Source: Zygnema cylindricum
Lineage: Eukaryota > Streptophyta > Zygnematophyceae > Zygnematales > Zygnemataceae
NCBI GenBank assembly: GCA_037447655.1
Contig: JBBHKE010000579.1
Location: 1 to 64,000 of the forward strand
DNA length: 64,000 nt
Reading direction: 5' to 3'
The notes beneath the pieces were generated by a model. The model was given only the letters and a program-made list of their open reading frames with translations. It was not told the DNA's origin and searched no databases. This document shows, one piece after another, positions 47,485 to 59,590 of the stretch (within the stretch, counting starts at the first letter, position 1; the number at the start of each line of letters is the position of its first letter). Position numbers and translations under genes: made by a program.

Positions 47485-50400
47485 TTAGAGACCGCTAACT
47501 GCTCCTCCACCGGGCCCATCCGGCCGTTCATCGAGATCCCGTTTTGACGTCCAATCCAACGGCATTCTCTGCTCTTCCTCCAAATTGTCGCGCCACGCCT
47601 TTTGGAAAAGTGGAGTGGAAATATACCTCTCACCAAAACTAGGCAAAACACACTGGAAAATACAAAACACAAATACAGATACAATAAAAATGTAAGAGGG
47701 AGGTGAAAACCGGAAAGTACAAATACAAAACAAATACATAAACAAATACGAATACAAATACATAAACACATACCAATGCAAATACATAAACAAATACCAA
47801 TACAAATACATAAACAAAGACGAATAGGAAACGGACACGAATACGGATATGATACCGATATCGATACGGATAAGTACAAGTACAAGTACAATCACAAATA
47901 CAAGTACAGAAAGTACAAATACGAGTACAAGTACGAGTACAGATACAGATACAAGGGCAAGGGCAAGGGCAAGGGCAAGGGCAAGGGCAAGGGCAAGGGC
48001 AAGGGCAAGGGCAAGGGCAAGGGCAAGGGCAAGGGCAAGGGCAAGGGCAAGGGCAAGGGGAAGGGCAAGGGCAAGGGCAAGGGCAAGGGGAAGGGCAAGG
48101 GGAAGGGGAAGGGGAAGGGGAAGGGGAAGGGGAAGGGGAAGGGGAAGGGGAGAATAACTATCATACACCTAGACTCCCAAAAGTTATCATCAATTGTCAT
48201 AAAAACTAGAACGGGAAGTGCAAACAGAGAGAACACAATTAGAAAGATAAATAAGCAGAGAGGAAGAGAAAAATAAAAGAAAGAAAGGACTTGCACGCAG
48301 AAACAGAAACACAATCAGGACTTAAAAAATAAAATCAAATCAAATATAGAAAGAGATATTGAAACAGAAATTAACAAAAAAATGGAAACAGGGAAGAAAA
48401 TAAACAGAAACCAAACAAAAAACAAAAGAAACATCGACCGACCAGCGACCAAAACCAAAGGCTAAGAAAATAAATAAAAAAAAGGCAAAATCGGAAATGA
48501 CAAAATAACACAAATGTGACTTTTAACACTGACCACAATGAGCTTTCCATACAACAAAAAGGAAACATTTTGATACTGACCACAAATGTTCCATACAATC
48601 AAAAAAAATGTGATACTGGCAACAATGAGCTTTCAATACAACAAAGAAAATAATTTGATACTGACCACAACAAAAAGAATTTGATACTGACCACAACGAG
48701 CTTTCCTTCTAAAAAAAACAAAAGAACTTGATACTGACCACAATGAGCTTTCCGTTGTTTTCCGGTCGCATGCCAATCTGTATCGCTGCACAGGCAGCGG
48801 CTCCAGAGGAAATCCCAATCATGAGACCCTCCTCTTGGTGGAGTCTTCGAGCCATTTCAAAGGCATCTCGACTTGGAACCTGGCAAGAATGAAACATAAA
48901 AGTAAAATAAAAATAAAACAAAAAAAGTAAATAACAACAGGATAAACTGCAGACATACTCATGGACAATAAAAGTCAACAAAACCTGAGGTGCTTTGTTG
49001 TGTTTCCCCTTAAACAGTATGATCTACAACTGTATTGAACCCTAAAAAGAATACAGACTTCAAAACTAACATCGGTCTGTACCTGCTTTAATGTAAAATA
49101 ATTGTAAAATACCCTAAGCGCCGAAATGAACCCAATCTAGGTGAAAGCTTTGTCGAATACATAAAACAAAAAGGGAATATAGATAGAAAGACACATTGGT
49201 ACACATAGATAGCTAAACAAAGACTACCGACAAGATGTAGATGGCAAAGTCAACCAAAGCAGAATTAGAGAGTCGTACGTCATCTTCCAACTGAGAGGTG
49301 AACAAAGTCCCACAAATCTGTACGTGTTTTCGCCTAAAAGTAGTTGTTTAGATTCTATATTATGATTGATAATAGCCCAATGTTGGTGTTTTGAGGAAGC
49401 CACATGTGTAAAAACCATATCTGGGACTAAATGTGCGAAGATCCCCAGCTAAGGGACACATAAAGTGAGAAGCAGTAATAAAAACGTATCAGTAGCCCGA
49501 ATAAATTTCCAAGTGTATTTGATGATATAATCACTTAATAGGCATGTAGCTCAAAAATCACTGCCAGAAAAGAACAGAAAACAAACCATATCGGTCCTTC
49601 TACCTTCTCAATTGCTTTCAGTTAGCTCTCTGATCCTAGGAGGTTCAACTTCTTCACTGAAGAGAATTTTTTTGCTACCAATTAAAAATGCAAAAGACAG
49701 TCATTTTCCAAATCATGATTCTATGAACTAACTAGCTTCTTAATAATTGCATCGAAAATGTCAAGATTGAGAACATCAGAAAACTGATGATTAGTACCTC
49801 AATAATCACTTCAAAATTCTCGAGATTGAGAACATCCGTAAACTAATTAGTACCTTAATAGTCTCATAAAAAATGTTGAGATTGACAACATCAGTAAACT
49901 GATTAGTACCTTAATAATCTCATCCAGAATGTCAAGGTTGAGAACATCCGGAATGAAGCCAGCCCCTATCCCCTGAATCTGATGGTATCCTGGCCTCCCA
50001 CCTGTTAATTGCCAAAAGATAACAAAGAGAGACACCTAACAAATGTTAGGCCCTTACGAAATTTCCAGATATCTGTCATTTTCATCTTTTTAAGGAATGG
50101 GAATAACAGCATCTCAATCTTAGTGAAACAATATGAAGTCCTATTAGAAGACATACCTAAAAACCTCTAATCAGCCACAAAAAAAAAAAAGGGAGCTATA
50201 CCGCCCATCGTTATTAGAGTTAATAACACTAATTTGGTCACACTTTTTTTTGGGTGAAAATTATAAAATAGTATAAACAACATTATCTAAGCAAGTGGAC
50301 TACGACCTGCCATGCCTCATTGACCTAAATTAGTATTACATATTGTCATAATTTCGCATTAACACTAATAAATCCTTAACGCTGATAACAATGGGCATGT

Positions 50401-53400
50401 GAAACTTAGTGTCCCAACTTTGACGTTGATGATGCCATGTCAAATAACAGAACAAGGGAAAGCTTGCGAAATTATACTCTCAAAAAAAATAGATTGATAA
50501 AAAAAGGTTGAGCTCATTTCACATTGGAAGAAAATGAAGGCATTGACAAACCAAAACTGATCTACCTCTCCCCTCCTCCTCCCTCTCGCCATCCCTCTCC
50601 CCCTTTTCTCTCTCTCTCTCCCTCCCTTTTCTCTCTCTCTCCCTCCATTCTCTCTCTCTCCCTCCATTCTCTCTCTCTCCCTCTCTCCCCCCCCCCACAC
50701 TCTCCATCTCCTCTCTCTCTTTTTTCCTCTCTCTCCCTCTGCCCCTTTCCCTCTCCTCATAATGAGCACTTATTAAGCTAGTATATTTGGAAACAAAAAT
50801 TAGCCTGCAAGTATCCTCTCACCTGAAATAACCGCGCTCTCGCTTGGTTCTACAGCAACAATTTGCACAAAGCTATTTTGGCTCTTCAAATATTCTCCAC
50901 AACCAGTAATTGTACCGCCCGTACCAACTCCTGAGACCAAGATGTCTACCTGGACAAATACAACGACGGGACAAAAAAGTACCAGTTGTCAAGCTGATTT
51001 CTCAAAACCAGAGATAGCTGAAAGTTTACACAGACAGGACAAAAATAAACCATTTTTAAGTCAAGCTGGCTTCTCAAAATTGGAGACAGCTGAAAGTTTA
51101 TCTATAAAGCACGTGATTCCTATCTAACCAATTTCCTTTAAGAGCTTTTTCCATGCAGACTTTGCCCCTGCAAAACTATTTCAATTGCCATAAATCTAGA
51201 ATTGTTTGGATTTTAAATTAGTAGGACATTATATCGTGTATGGAAAATTGGCCCATGCTTAGTTGTTTATACTCCACAAACCATTTCTTCAGTAACAATT
51301 GTGGCTCACTATTTGATGAGCAGGAAAAAAAAGGGCGACCAAAATACTATGGTTCAAATGATGAACAGTGTACTACAGTAACACCAAGGTCTTATGTTAG
51401 CCCTTAAAATTCATTTTATTTGAAATAAAAACGGCAACATATATGCAACTGAAGGACCCAGTTACTGAAGATAATTGGAAAAAAAAATATTAAGAGGGTA
51501 ATGACACAGACAAAAATTCTGGCCATTGCAGTAATGTCAATAATCCCCATGCACGAAGTCTGGTGTTTCTGGCGATACTGTTAGATTTTTCACTGGTAAT
51601 TAAGAGTAAAATACAGTGGATACCGCAAGAACTAACTGTTTTTCAAGTAACAATGGCTATATTTCGGTAAAGGCGGTTCATTTCCAAGTAACGGCGGTTA
51701 TTTCCAAGAAATGACGGTCATTTCCAAAAAATGACGGTCATTTTCGAATTATTAACTGTCCAGTATTTTTATTAACCTATAAGAAGCCTGGTGATAAACA
51801 TGACGGGAGCTAGAAGGACAAAAAGAACATCCTCCCTATTTAGACCTGAAAAAAAGGGCAGAAAAAAAATTCCAATGCCTCAAAATTTCAATAAACCAAC
51901 AAATCCCCTTTTTCTGTACATATTTACTAGGAATTCTTTGTAAACTGCCATAACGGCATGCCTTCCCCCTTCTCCTTCCCCTTCTCCAACCTCTTCCCAC
52001 TTTTGTTGGCATGTAATTTGAGCATCCGCCTCTCCCTTTGTGCTATGCAAATCTTCCTTCCCCCTTCTTACTCTTGTTCCCCCTTCCCACTCTTGTCACC
52101 CACTTTCCTCTTCATGTCCCTCCAAATCTTCCCTTCCCCTTCCCACTGTCTTGTGCCCCCCTTCCCCTTCCCCTTCTCCCCCTTCCTCACCCACCTTCCC
52201 TTTCGTGTCCCTCCAAATCTCTGGTCCAGTTGTCTCAAAATGGCACCGTGGGTTTGCAGGATTTTTGAATTGCTGTAAACTGTGGGCGTTTGGGATTTTG
52301 GAACAAAGTTGCTCCGCCTTCTTGATGGCACCAGTCATGGCTTGGTTTCTGGGAGTCAGTATTATCTGCAAACTCCACACAGCAATAATTAAACCCTAAA
52401 CAAGGTTTCAATTTGGTGCAGAGAAGGAAATGCGGAATTAAACTGGATGGTACTAGTTTAGTTTAGGGAGAAGTGTCAACTTGTTGTCCTCTACATATTG
52501 TTGTCAACATTAATTGGTGATTTCTTCATGGTACCAGCCACGGCTTGGTTTCTGGGTGTCACTATAGCCTGCAAACTCCAAAAAGGCAACACTTAAACCC
52601 TAAAAACAAAAACAAAGGTCAAATAAAGGCCGAATTGCTGAATATGGTCAAATTTTGTCAAATTTGGTCAAATAAAGGATGAATTCAGGGTTGAAGAAGG
52701 AGAGGTCGAATTTGGTTCAGAGAACGAAAATCAGATCGATTTGCTCCAAAGAAAATTTAATTGGTTTTAAAAATGAGCAAACACTACACCGCCCGTCGTC
52801 ATTAGTGTAAAGGAATTATTATTCTAAAATACGGAATTAGAATGTGTAATACTAATTTGGTGTAGGGAGATGCGGCGAATAGTGTTATTAACATTATTTT
52901 GTGATTTTTAGGCAAAAAAAGTTGCGACCAAATTAGTGTTATTTACACTAAAAGCGACAGGCAAAGTAGTCACCAACAGTCAAATAATTGACCTTAAAAC
53001 TGCACAGGAATAGTTCATTTGTTCCGAAAGAGTCGCACGTGTTACACTTGAATAGTCAATGAAACCAAATTAACAGTATGTAAGAGCATAAATTCCCCCC
53101 TATTCAAAATGAATAGAAAAAACATTCACGCTCGCAAATACAGGTTAATAAACGCACAATGAAAAACATTGGATTCATTTTTACAAAAAAGGTCAATTGA
53201 AGGAAATGACTTACAGCTACATTGTGGGTGTATTTCTAACACACACACTCTAGGATATGGCAACTTTCCATAGTGTAATCAATGTCAAACTTATTTGAAA
53301 GAAGTTTTAGTATTCAGTGACATTGATCAAGTGCTTATTCATAACTTTTTCAAAATAAAAGAGAATGAGAGTGAAAAAAACATCCGAAGTAACAACAAGT

Positions 53401-54528
53401 CCGCAATTTGCAAATGTTTTTTTTTTTTTTTTTTGAGAATATACACTAATCCTGTCTTCATAGCTGTACACAATAATTCAGAAAAAAAAACAATTACTGA
53501 AAGAAATATGAAACTGCACGATGAAAACATTCATTCAATTGAACAATCATAAAAATTCATAAAAACCGTACCTGAGCACCCAAAGCTTGGACAAGAATTC
53601 TCCTTTCAATGCTTTGATCCTCGGGCATACACAAGATAAGTTTATACCCCTTTGTTGCACAAATAAATGCTAGTCCAACTCCAGTATTTCCACTAGTCGG
53701 TTCTATCAATGTACTTTTGCCAGGTGTTATAAGTCCTTTCCTTTCCGCATCTTCCACCATAGCTAAAGCAATTCGATCTTTCACAGATCGGCAGGGCTCA
53801 AAAGCCTCCATTTTACATGCAATTTTTGCACAACATCTTGACGCCACACGGTTTAAATAAACCATAGGTGTATTTCCAATCAGTTTTTCAATACTTGTTG
53901 CAATTGTTTGGCCCTCCGTCGTGGCAACAGTCTCTGCTAAGGGTTCGACAGCCATAGTTACTACTCGTCGACGGCGAGAACTGTAACTCTGTCGAATTCT
54001 CCGGCCGGACATAGAGCTTTCAGTTTCAGCTGAAGAAAATGAAGAAGACGAGCTTAAAAACGGACTCAAATCATTTGAGAGGAAAAATGAAGGAAGCTTT
54101 GACCTTAGGAGTATATTTTTTGTACGTTGCTTTAGAATTGGAGAAATGATGGTTCCGTGAGATAAACAAAGCCTAAAGTTTAAATTTGAATGCAAATGGG
54201 ATATGTGTTGAGAAGAAAGTGAAACAGAAAAAGATGAAGGATGAGACGGAAGGGAATTGACTAGCTGCAATCCTGAAATAGTAGACATTCTCGACGATCC
54301 TTCGTTGGAATCTTTAACCAAAAAATTCGTAGAACCTTTTAGAGCTGGAGAAGTAATCAGTTTCTGTACTTGCAAATGAACAGATTTCTGCATATTACAA
54401 GTTGTAAGCATAAAAGACTTGCTGATGCGACTGTTCCTGCTGACATGGCTGCTCCTGCTGACGTTGCTATCCTTGAATTGGAAATCAGCTGTAACGACAC
54501 GTGTCTGGCAAGGACACAGACTAGCCAT
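47485..54528 (-). CDS. OASTL: O-acetylserine (thiol)lyase (cysteine synthase), organelle-targeted
   Basis: Six exons: 54528-53572, 52365-52195, 50949-50823, 50001-49910, 48879-48739, 47652-47485; 551 residues; phases 0, 0, 1, 0, 0 fit. Family knowledge: a PLP enzyme making cysteine from O-acetylserine and sulfide. Seen: [17 protein letters not shown] (from ~212), PLP lysine in SVKDRI (~250), substrate loop TSGNTG (~278), phosphate-binding GVGTGGT (~383), GISSGA (~471), PSFGERY near the C-terminus. The ~200-residue N-terminal extension is Ser-rich and basic with few acidic residues ([16 protein letters not shown]), typical of a plastid or mitochondrial leader but unusually long. The start is the first ATG after an acceptor-like TTTTGCAG, so a 5' UTR intron is possible. 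The C-terminal ~35 residues after the family end are extra (Asp/Glu/Gly-rich). Confidence 0.94.
47953..48151. repeat. (GGGCAA)n / (GGGGAA)n hexanucleotide array
   Basis: About 33 units: GGGCAA nearly throughout, changing to GGGGAA from about 48100. It lies in the last intron of cysteine synthase. Every four consecutive G-runs satisfy a G3-N3 quadruplex pattern on the plus strand; the transcribed gene (minus) reads the C-rich strand into RNA. Lys-Gly or Leu-Ala-Leu-Pro frames across it are artefacts. It is preceded by an ACAAATACATAAACA-type array (47660-47950). Confidence 0.95.
48515..48765 (-). repeat. About six tandem copies of the cysteine synthase exon-5 donor
   Basis: The real junction reads, on the plus strand, TTGATACTGACCACAATGAG at 48728-48748. 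Copies occur at about 48526, 48573, 48611, 48655 and 48679 (ACTGACCACAATGAGCTTTC and variants), separated by A-rich spacers. Several keep both exon end and donor. Confidence 0.88.
49739..49957 (-). repeat. Four tandem copies of the cysteine synthase exon-4 donor
   Basis: The real exon end is at 49910. Units of about 57 bp (TCAAGATTGAGAACATC then CTGATTAGTACCTTAATAAT) start near 49742, 49800, 49857 and 49913; three are pseudo-copies lying in the downstream intron, each with the GTACTAAT donor. Confidence 0.9.
50201..50399. mobile_element. TA-target TIR element, degraded ends
   Basis: Left CCGCCCATCGTTATTAGAG after TATA; right side GCTGATAACAATGGGCATG. About 200 bp in cysteine synthase intron 3. 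Boundaries approximate. Confidence 0.5.
50568..50760. repeat. CTCTCTCCCTCC polypyrimidine tract
   Basis: Low complexity in cysteine synthase intron 3, near the donor of exon 3 at 50822. Confidence 0.85.
51640..51745. repeat. 20-bp tandem units in cysteine synthase intron 2
   Basis: Four or five degenerate units of ATGACGGTCATTTCCAAAAA type. The rest of 50960-51940 shows nothing recognisable. Confidence 0.75.
52094..52225 (-). repeat. Two copies of the cysteine synthase exon-2 donor
   Basis: The real exon end (52195) lies in TCACCCACCTTCCCTTTCGT followed by GTCCCTCCAAATCTCTGG. A copy, TCACCCACTTTCCTCTTCAT followed by GTCCCTCCAAATCTT, lies at 52098-52132 in the intron, inside a CCTTCCCC-rich tract. 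Confidence 0.85.
52316..52605 (-). repeat. Two copies of the cysteine synthase exon-2 acceptor region
   Basis: The real acceptor is at 52366 (CTTGGTTTCTGGGAGTCAGT, then ATTATCTGCAAACTCCA). A diverged copy at 52519-52605 (CTTGGTTTCTGGGTGTCACT, then ATAGCCTGCAAACTCCA) preserves the acceptor and about 14 codons ([14 protein letters not shown] against [14 protein letters not shown]), then stops matching. Both are followed by TTAAACCCTAAA. The copy lies in the upstream intron and could serve as a cryptic acceptor. Confidence 0.9.
52787..52966. mobile_element. 180-bp TA-target TIR element
   Basis: Left end CACCGCCCGTCGTCATTAGTG after TA; right TACACTAAAAGCGACAGG is a degenerate inverted partner followed by TA. 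In cysteine synthase intron 1. The remainder of that intron (52967-53571) shows only a poly-T run near 53418-53436. Confidence 0.55.
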
Positions 54529-54845
54529 GCTAGAGACTACTGGAGCCTGCAAAAGGATTTCTTTCCAAACTTTCAGACAGAAATAGGTGAGAAAAACCTT
54601 CTGGGAGTCGTGTATGGAGAAAGAAATAACAAAGAAATCCTAAAGGGAAAGCTGTTCCGCAAGATGCCCCAAAGCAAATCAATCTACAGAGCTCTAAGAG
54701 ATTGGGATGCCCAAGTTTGCAGCAAGTGAAGCTGAAACAACACCATCTAGATCAATATTCAATTGAGCATTCAAAAATCAAAATTAGAGTATTATGAATG
54801 ACTGTGCCATTTGCTGGCAGGGAAACGGTGAAATGCCGTACAGTA

Positions 54846-55388
54846 CACCGTCAATCGCTATTAGAGTAAAGGAATAAATAGCGTAAAAAAAAAATTAGTG
54901 TTATTAACACTAATCGGGAAAAAAAATGAAAAAAAATATATATACTAATTAATCCGTAACTGTAATTTGGGTTGTCCTGAATAATAAATACCCACCCTCT
55001 CGATGTCTACAGTAATATGTGTATTCGTACAAAATCTGACAATTCGTACGCCGTCGCGCTGTTCACACGGTCGACGGACGAACATATGAGAACGTGATTT
55101 TTGTCGACGAGTTTGAATCTCTTTCTTCCAGTGCACATTCACATGTGTGCGCAATAATGTTAAGTGTCTTTTTATGCCTTTGTAATTCAAAAAGTACCAT
55201 TTCGTACGGAAGTATTCTGTCCGTATGCCACACTATTTCCATCACAGTGTACTTCCATTATAAACGCTAATTGAATAAAACCCTAATTAGAATAATGGAA
55301 AAAATAGAATTATGGATTGTATTCGGGTTTTTTTTTTTTTAAAAGGGCACCGAATTGGCGTTATATACTCTAACAGCGATTGACGGTG
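54846..55388. mobile_element. 543-bp TA-target TIR element
   Basis: Left CACCGTCAATCGCTATTAG and right CTAACAGCGATTGACGGTG are inverted partners, 22 of 23 bases, each flanked by TA. No recognisable coding region inside. Best-preserved member of the family in the window. Confidence 0.85.
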
Positions 55389-55390
55389 TA

Positions 55391-57860
55391 CTATACAAGG
55401 AACTATCGTACAGTACCAGAAAAACACAAAGTTCGGTAAAGAACAGTGATAAAAACTGGAAAAAGTGCTGTGTTCAAAACGTGCGAATGTTTCGTGCGAA
55501 AGTGCGAACCTACTAAAATGAAGATATCTCATGAGCCCGTGAGAGATTAGGGGCTTGTTGCATGTTAGAACGTTTTTTTGGAACCAAGGATGCGTTTTGG
55601 AAATTTGGAGTTTATGTTTTTAGGTGTTTCCATGTTTCATGGATCCAGGAAATGCACGCACATGCCAGCGCGACAAGTCGGACCGAAGGCGTGGTTTCCG
55701 TTATCCTATTTTGTCGTGTAATGTCCTGGAAAGTGACGATGCAGCTTGGATATAAAGGTAATCTCAAAGACTAAAATGTGACTCATCGAAGACACGCGGC
55801 AGCATGTTATGTCACAGAGTAGACGGCCGGCGTTCACTTTTACGTTGCTTCGATCTTGGTTTTCCCAAGGGTGAACTTCCATTAGACAAAAAGTGGGGTT
55901 CGTTACTGGACGGCGTACGTTTTCGTACAGAGCCGTACATAGCCGTACCAGTTTTTTTTTTTTGTCGGACGAAACATCGTTACTGGAAAGCTGTCGGGAA
56001 GCTCCAATGATGTGGGCGTAATTCCTGACCGTTGGATGTTTCAATTTTTGAGATCCGCGAAGCAATCGAGCACATCATCCAGCAGCAGAGTTGGGGCCCA
56101 CTAATGATTGAAATTCATTACCATTGGTACACGTGAAAAGGAAAAAAATATCTACGTTGTACAAGCGATCACAGGCGTGCACGTCGTACATGCCATGTGC
56201 TTCTTGCCACGTTGAATGCAGGTCAGGTGAAATTATCCTCGCACGCTCCGTCTAACATCCACCGACATTCAAAGTTTGCCGCGACCATCAAAGTTTGTCG
56301 CTTCTTTTTGCCGTTCTGTTTCAAAATTTTGATTTCCATTTTCAAAATCAAAATCTAGCCGAAAACTTTATGTACAAATCATTAATTACCTCAGGTGGTA
56401 CAGAAATTTCGTACAGATATTCCGTTTGTAGATTTTTTTCAAGATTTTTAGAATCTTGACTTTAACCTACGTGGCGCCAATCGTAATTGAGGAAAGCTTT
56501 TTACTGGCCCGACACAATGGAGCGGACTTCCAGTAAACGCTGCCAGTAGACTTGTCCGTACATTTACTGGGACCGCCTAATGGAACTTCACCATAAGGGA
56601 TACACCAAGATCAGAGAAAAATGTTGGAGCATGAGGAAGCATGTCGAAATTAAGAGCCAGTTAGAAGCACTAAAATGCAAAATCATTTTCTCCTAAACAA
56701 GGTGAAAATTTTGCATGGAATGATCCTCCTAAGGTGATATTCCATTAGCTCAATTTCGCTGGGAATTGACCTTCCATTGATAAGTTTGGGTGGATCTTTA
56801 TGACCGACATCAGGAGGATTTGATCAAAATGTCGGTCATGTAGTTAATGACATTGCTACATCCGAATGTGACCAATAAAACGGTGGCCAAAGAAACTAGG
56901 CCAATAGAAGCAATGTCTTTAATGTACAAAATTACAAATAGAGTATAGAACGCATAGTTGTTAATATCGCGCAATTTTTTCAATTTTTCCGATTGAAACG
57001 TATAATTCGTGACTTTTGAAAAAATCGCAAAAAAAAGTCTACTGTAAACTGAAACTGAGAATTTACGGAAACATGTAAACAAATTACAGTAACTGTACAT
57101 TTTTTTACGGATATGTACAAAATTCCAAGAAAATAAAAGTCTTAGTCATTGGTACTTTCTGTTCAGTGAACTGAACAACAATATCACGGAACTTGTACGT
57201 TATTTCATCGAAAATGTACGGACATTTCCAAAAAGAGACGTCGAACGTCACACTAATTTCGCGGAGTAAGTTTGAAAATTGTACGGGCGTCTTCTTCAAA
57301 TTTTTTTGAAAGAAGCCGCCATGGAATATTGAAAATTTTTGCCTGTTAGATAGGCTCAGACAGACGAAATTTGATAAAAGTTTAAATTTTGCGGACATTT
57401 GAACCCGGGTATGCCACATATGTGGCATAGCCTAATTTTGACGTCGCCTCTACCAGTTGATGATGGAATTCTGATATCGTAATATAGTGTGATGTGTAAT
57501 TAAACATTTTTAATATTTTAGCACTCATTTAACAGGAAAAACTTGCAAACTGCGCTATATGTATAAGTTTTTTTTTATATTATGTATGGAATAGTACGGA
57601 AGGAAATTCATTAACGATTTTTAACGATTTGTTCAAAAGGTTCAATGCGTTCGTTACGTATAATTCGTCGCGATTGGTACGTTCGCAATAATCGCCGTAA
57701 ACAACTATGGGGTAAAACGTATTGGTATCTATACAAATACAAAAAAAAACAGGATAAATTAAAAAGCACGATGGTAACCCATCTGAGTCCACGGTACAAA
57801 AGGGGTGGCATGGCCAAAACTGAAAAACTACAATAAAAAACAAAAAGAGCGATGGGAACA

Positions 57861-57906
<46 letters not shown>

Positions 57907-58029
57907 ACAAGGAAAATAAAAGCACCCAAACTCAAAATGAAAAGCATGGCAACTCAGAAAACCAGAACTACAACCCCAACCCCAAATCAATTAAATATAT
58001 ACGAAAAGCAATCCCATAAGTCCCCCCAG
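55391..58029. other. Intergenic, no gene seen
   Basis: Contains the inverted counterpart of the 27970-28290 repeat (57100-57690) and a poly-A run at 57862-57903. No coding exon recognised in 55391-57100. Confidence 0.6.
57100..57690 (-). repeat. Dispersed repeat, copy 2 (inverted relative to 27970-28290)
   Basis: Shares CGAAAATGTACGGACA, TTCATTAACGATTTT and TTCAATGCGTTCG, in reverse-complement order, with the copy near 28 kb. Ends not defined; unclassified. Confidence 0.55.
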
Positions 58030-59230
58030 CCTAGTGGAGCACGTTGAAGGAGTTCCGGGCACGGTGATGATCCATAACCCCAACCGCCGATCAGAGGATA
58101 ATAGAAGCATGCACTCGCTGTAAAGCCACCGATAAGCATTGACGATAAAAAGAAGTAAGGAGCGAAGGAGGAGGGCTCCCAGGTCCTCGGTGCTCGAAAG
58201 CACGTCGAGCACAAGTACGGAGAAACTCGTCCAGCGCAACACCCAAACAACCAAAGATCTCAACCGCCATCGGAATAAAGTCATCCATAGGATCCTAGTG
58301 GGCATAATCACGCTCCTTCGCCTTCGCGTTATCACGAGCTGCCACCCCAACATGTCGAACCGCCTGACCAACAACTGTAGCTTAAGTGGGGTTTGCCACA
58401 AAAATATCACCGAAGATGCGACGGGCACCATCAAGCAAAACAACATTGATCCGACGCGAGAGAATGGTATGAGAAACCTCTCGACGCACAGAAAAGCCCC
58501 TTTCCGAAGCGATAGTCACAATGGTGTCGCGAATTGTGTCATGCGCCTCAATCAGATCTCCCCCATGGGAGCAACGAAGCAAATGGACACCATCGGGCCC
58601 CAAGACACGACCACATGCACAAACAAGAGAGCCAAGTAAAAGAGGATGGGGGAGGCCAAGGCAAAATCGGAGGTCGGTGGTGAATTGAGAAGGTAAAAAT
58701 CGGAGAGTGGCCAAAATAGGTGTGGCGAAAAGCCAAGACCTAGAACTAAGTCCACCACAAGAGAGAAGACGGGCACGCGAAGAATTGGAGGGAAGCACCT
58801 TGAGAAGGTCGGATTTAATGGCGGCGACAACCCGATCAGAAATCGATTCTTGGACACGCTCAACAAATTTTGTAACAAGGGTGGAGAAAATTGGCACATC
58901 CACTAGGGCATGGGGAGGAAGAGAACGTGACGCGTCCAATAGAGATCGCTGGAAGGCGAACACACCTTCTGAAACCCGGGGAATAACATTAGCTAGAACG
59001 GGGTGTCCCCAACCAAGAAACGGGAAACAAGAGTAGAGGCAATAAGACACCAACTTCCCAAATAGGCAGTGGGAGCAACACGAGAAGTGGATAATAGACC
59101 CAACCCCCCAGTGGAGGCAGGGAGGGATGCCTAAATGCGGGCCGATGGCCCAGACTCGCGATCAAATGCCCCACGACCAAATGCCCCACGACCTAACAGA
59201 GTGTGGAGGACGTCCATGACGCGATCGTCA
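58030..59230 (-). pseudogene. C-terminal fragment of a non-LTR-type reverse transcriptase polyprotein
   Basis: Minus strand. The GGLGLLSTSRVAPTAYLGSW block (about 59110-59050) lies in one frame; after a frameshift near 59000 the next frame runs 58980-58382, with a zinc-knuckle-like CACGRVLGPDGVHLLRCSHG and AHDTIRDTIV. It then passes two in-frame stops (VANPT-stop, DYAH-stop) into DFIPMAVEIFGCLGVALDEF. This order matches the tail (thumb/zinc/endonuclease-like region) of non-LTR retrotransposon-type RT polyproteins common in algae; the RT core is missing. GC content is higher than the surrounding sequence. The poly-A at 57862 is in the wrong orientation to be its tail. Family assignment is from memory. 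Confidence 0.65.
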
Positions 59231-59590
59231 GAAGCCGAGTGAATGCTTTTCTATTTAAGAAAAAGAATGAGTACGATCTAGTACATCGTACTGTTTATAA
59301 CATAAAACGTATTTAAACATACTTGCTTATCAACTCTATCGGCCAATCGAAAGGCAGCATACAGAAAGAAAACGGATATTTGTGTTTTTTTTGTTTTTTT
59401 ATTTGTTTTTAGGCAACGATCACAACCTGCATTTGCTTCTTAATGGAACATCTACGGCTGAAAGTCCATGGGAGGGCGAATTCAACCGGAAATTCACGAC
59501 TCGCTTTTGACAATTGAGCGGTTTATGACCGTAGGATTATAATCCGGAGGCTCAAGAATTGCATAATCATTGGAAACGGCTCAATCAAAC

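Noticed and set aside
47485-48314. Long Leu/Ala/Pro, Lys/Gly and Arg/Ala reading frames over the hexanucleotide array
   Set aside because: Both strands and several frames are open because the unit length is a multiple of three; the region is intron of the cysteine synthase gene.
52040-52400. Plus-strand reading frames over cysteine synthase exon 2
   Set aside because: They are antisense shadows; the minus-strand frame carries the conserved [19 protein letters not shown] motif.
57862-57903. Poly-A tail of the reverse-transcriptase fragment
   Set aside because: The fragment is on the minus strand, so its tail should appear as T on the plus strand; the run is A and lies about 130 bp away.
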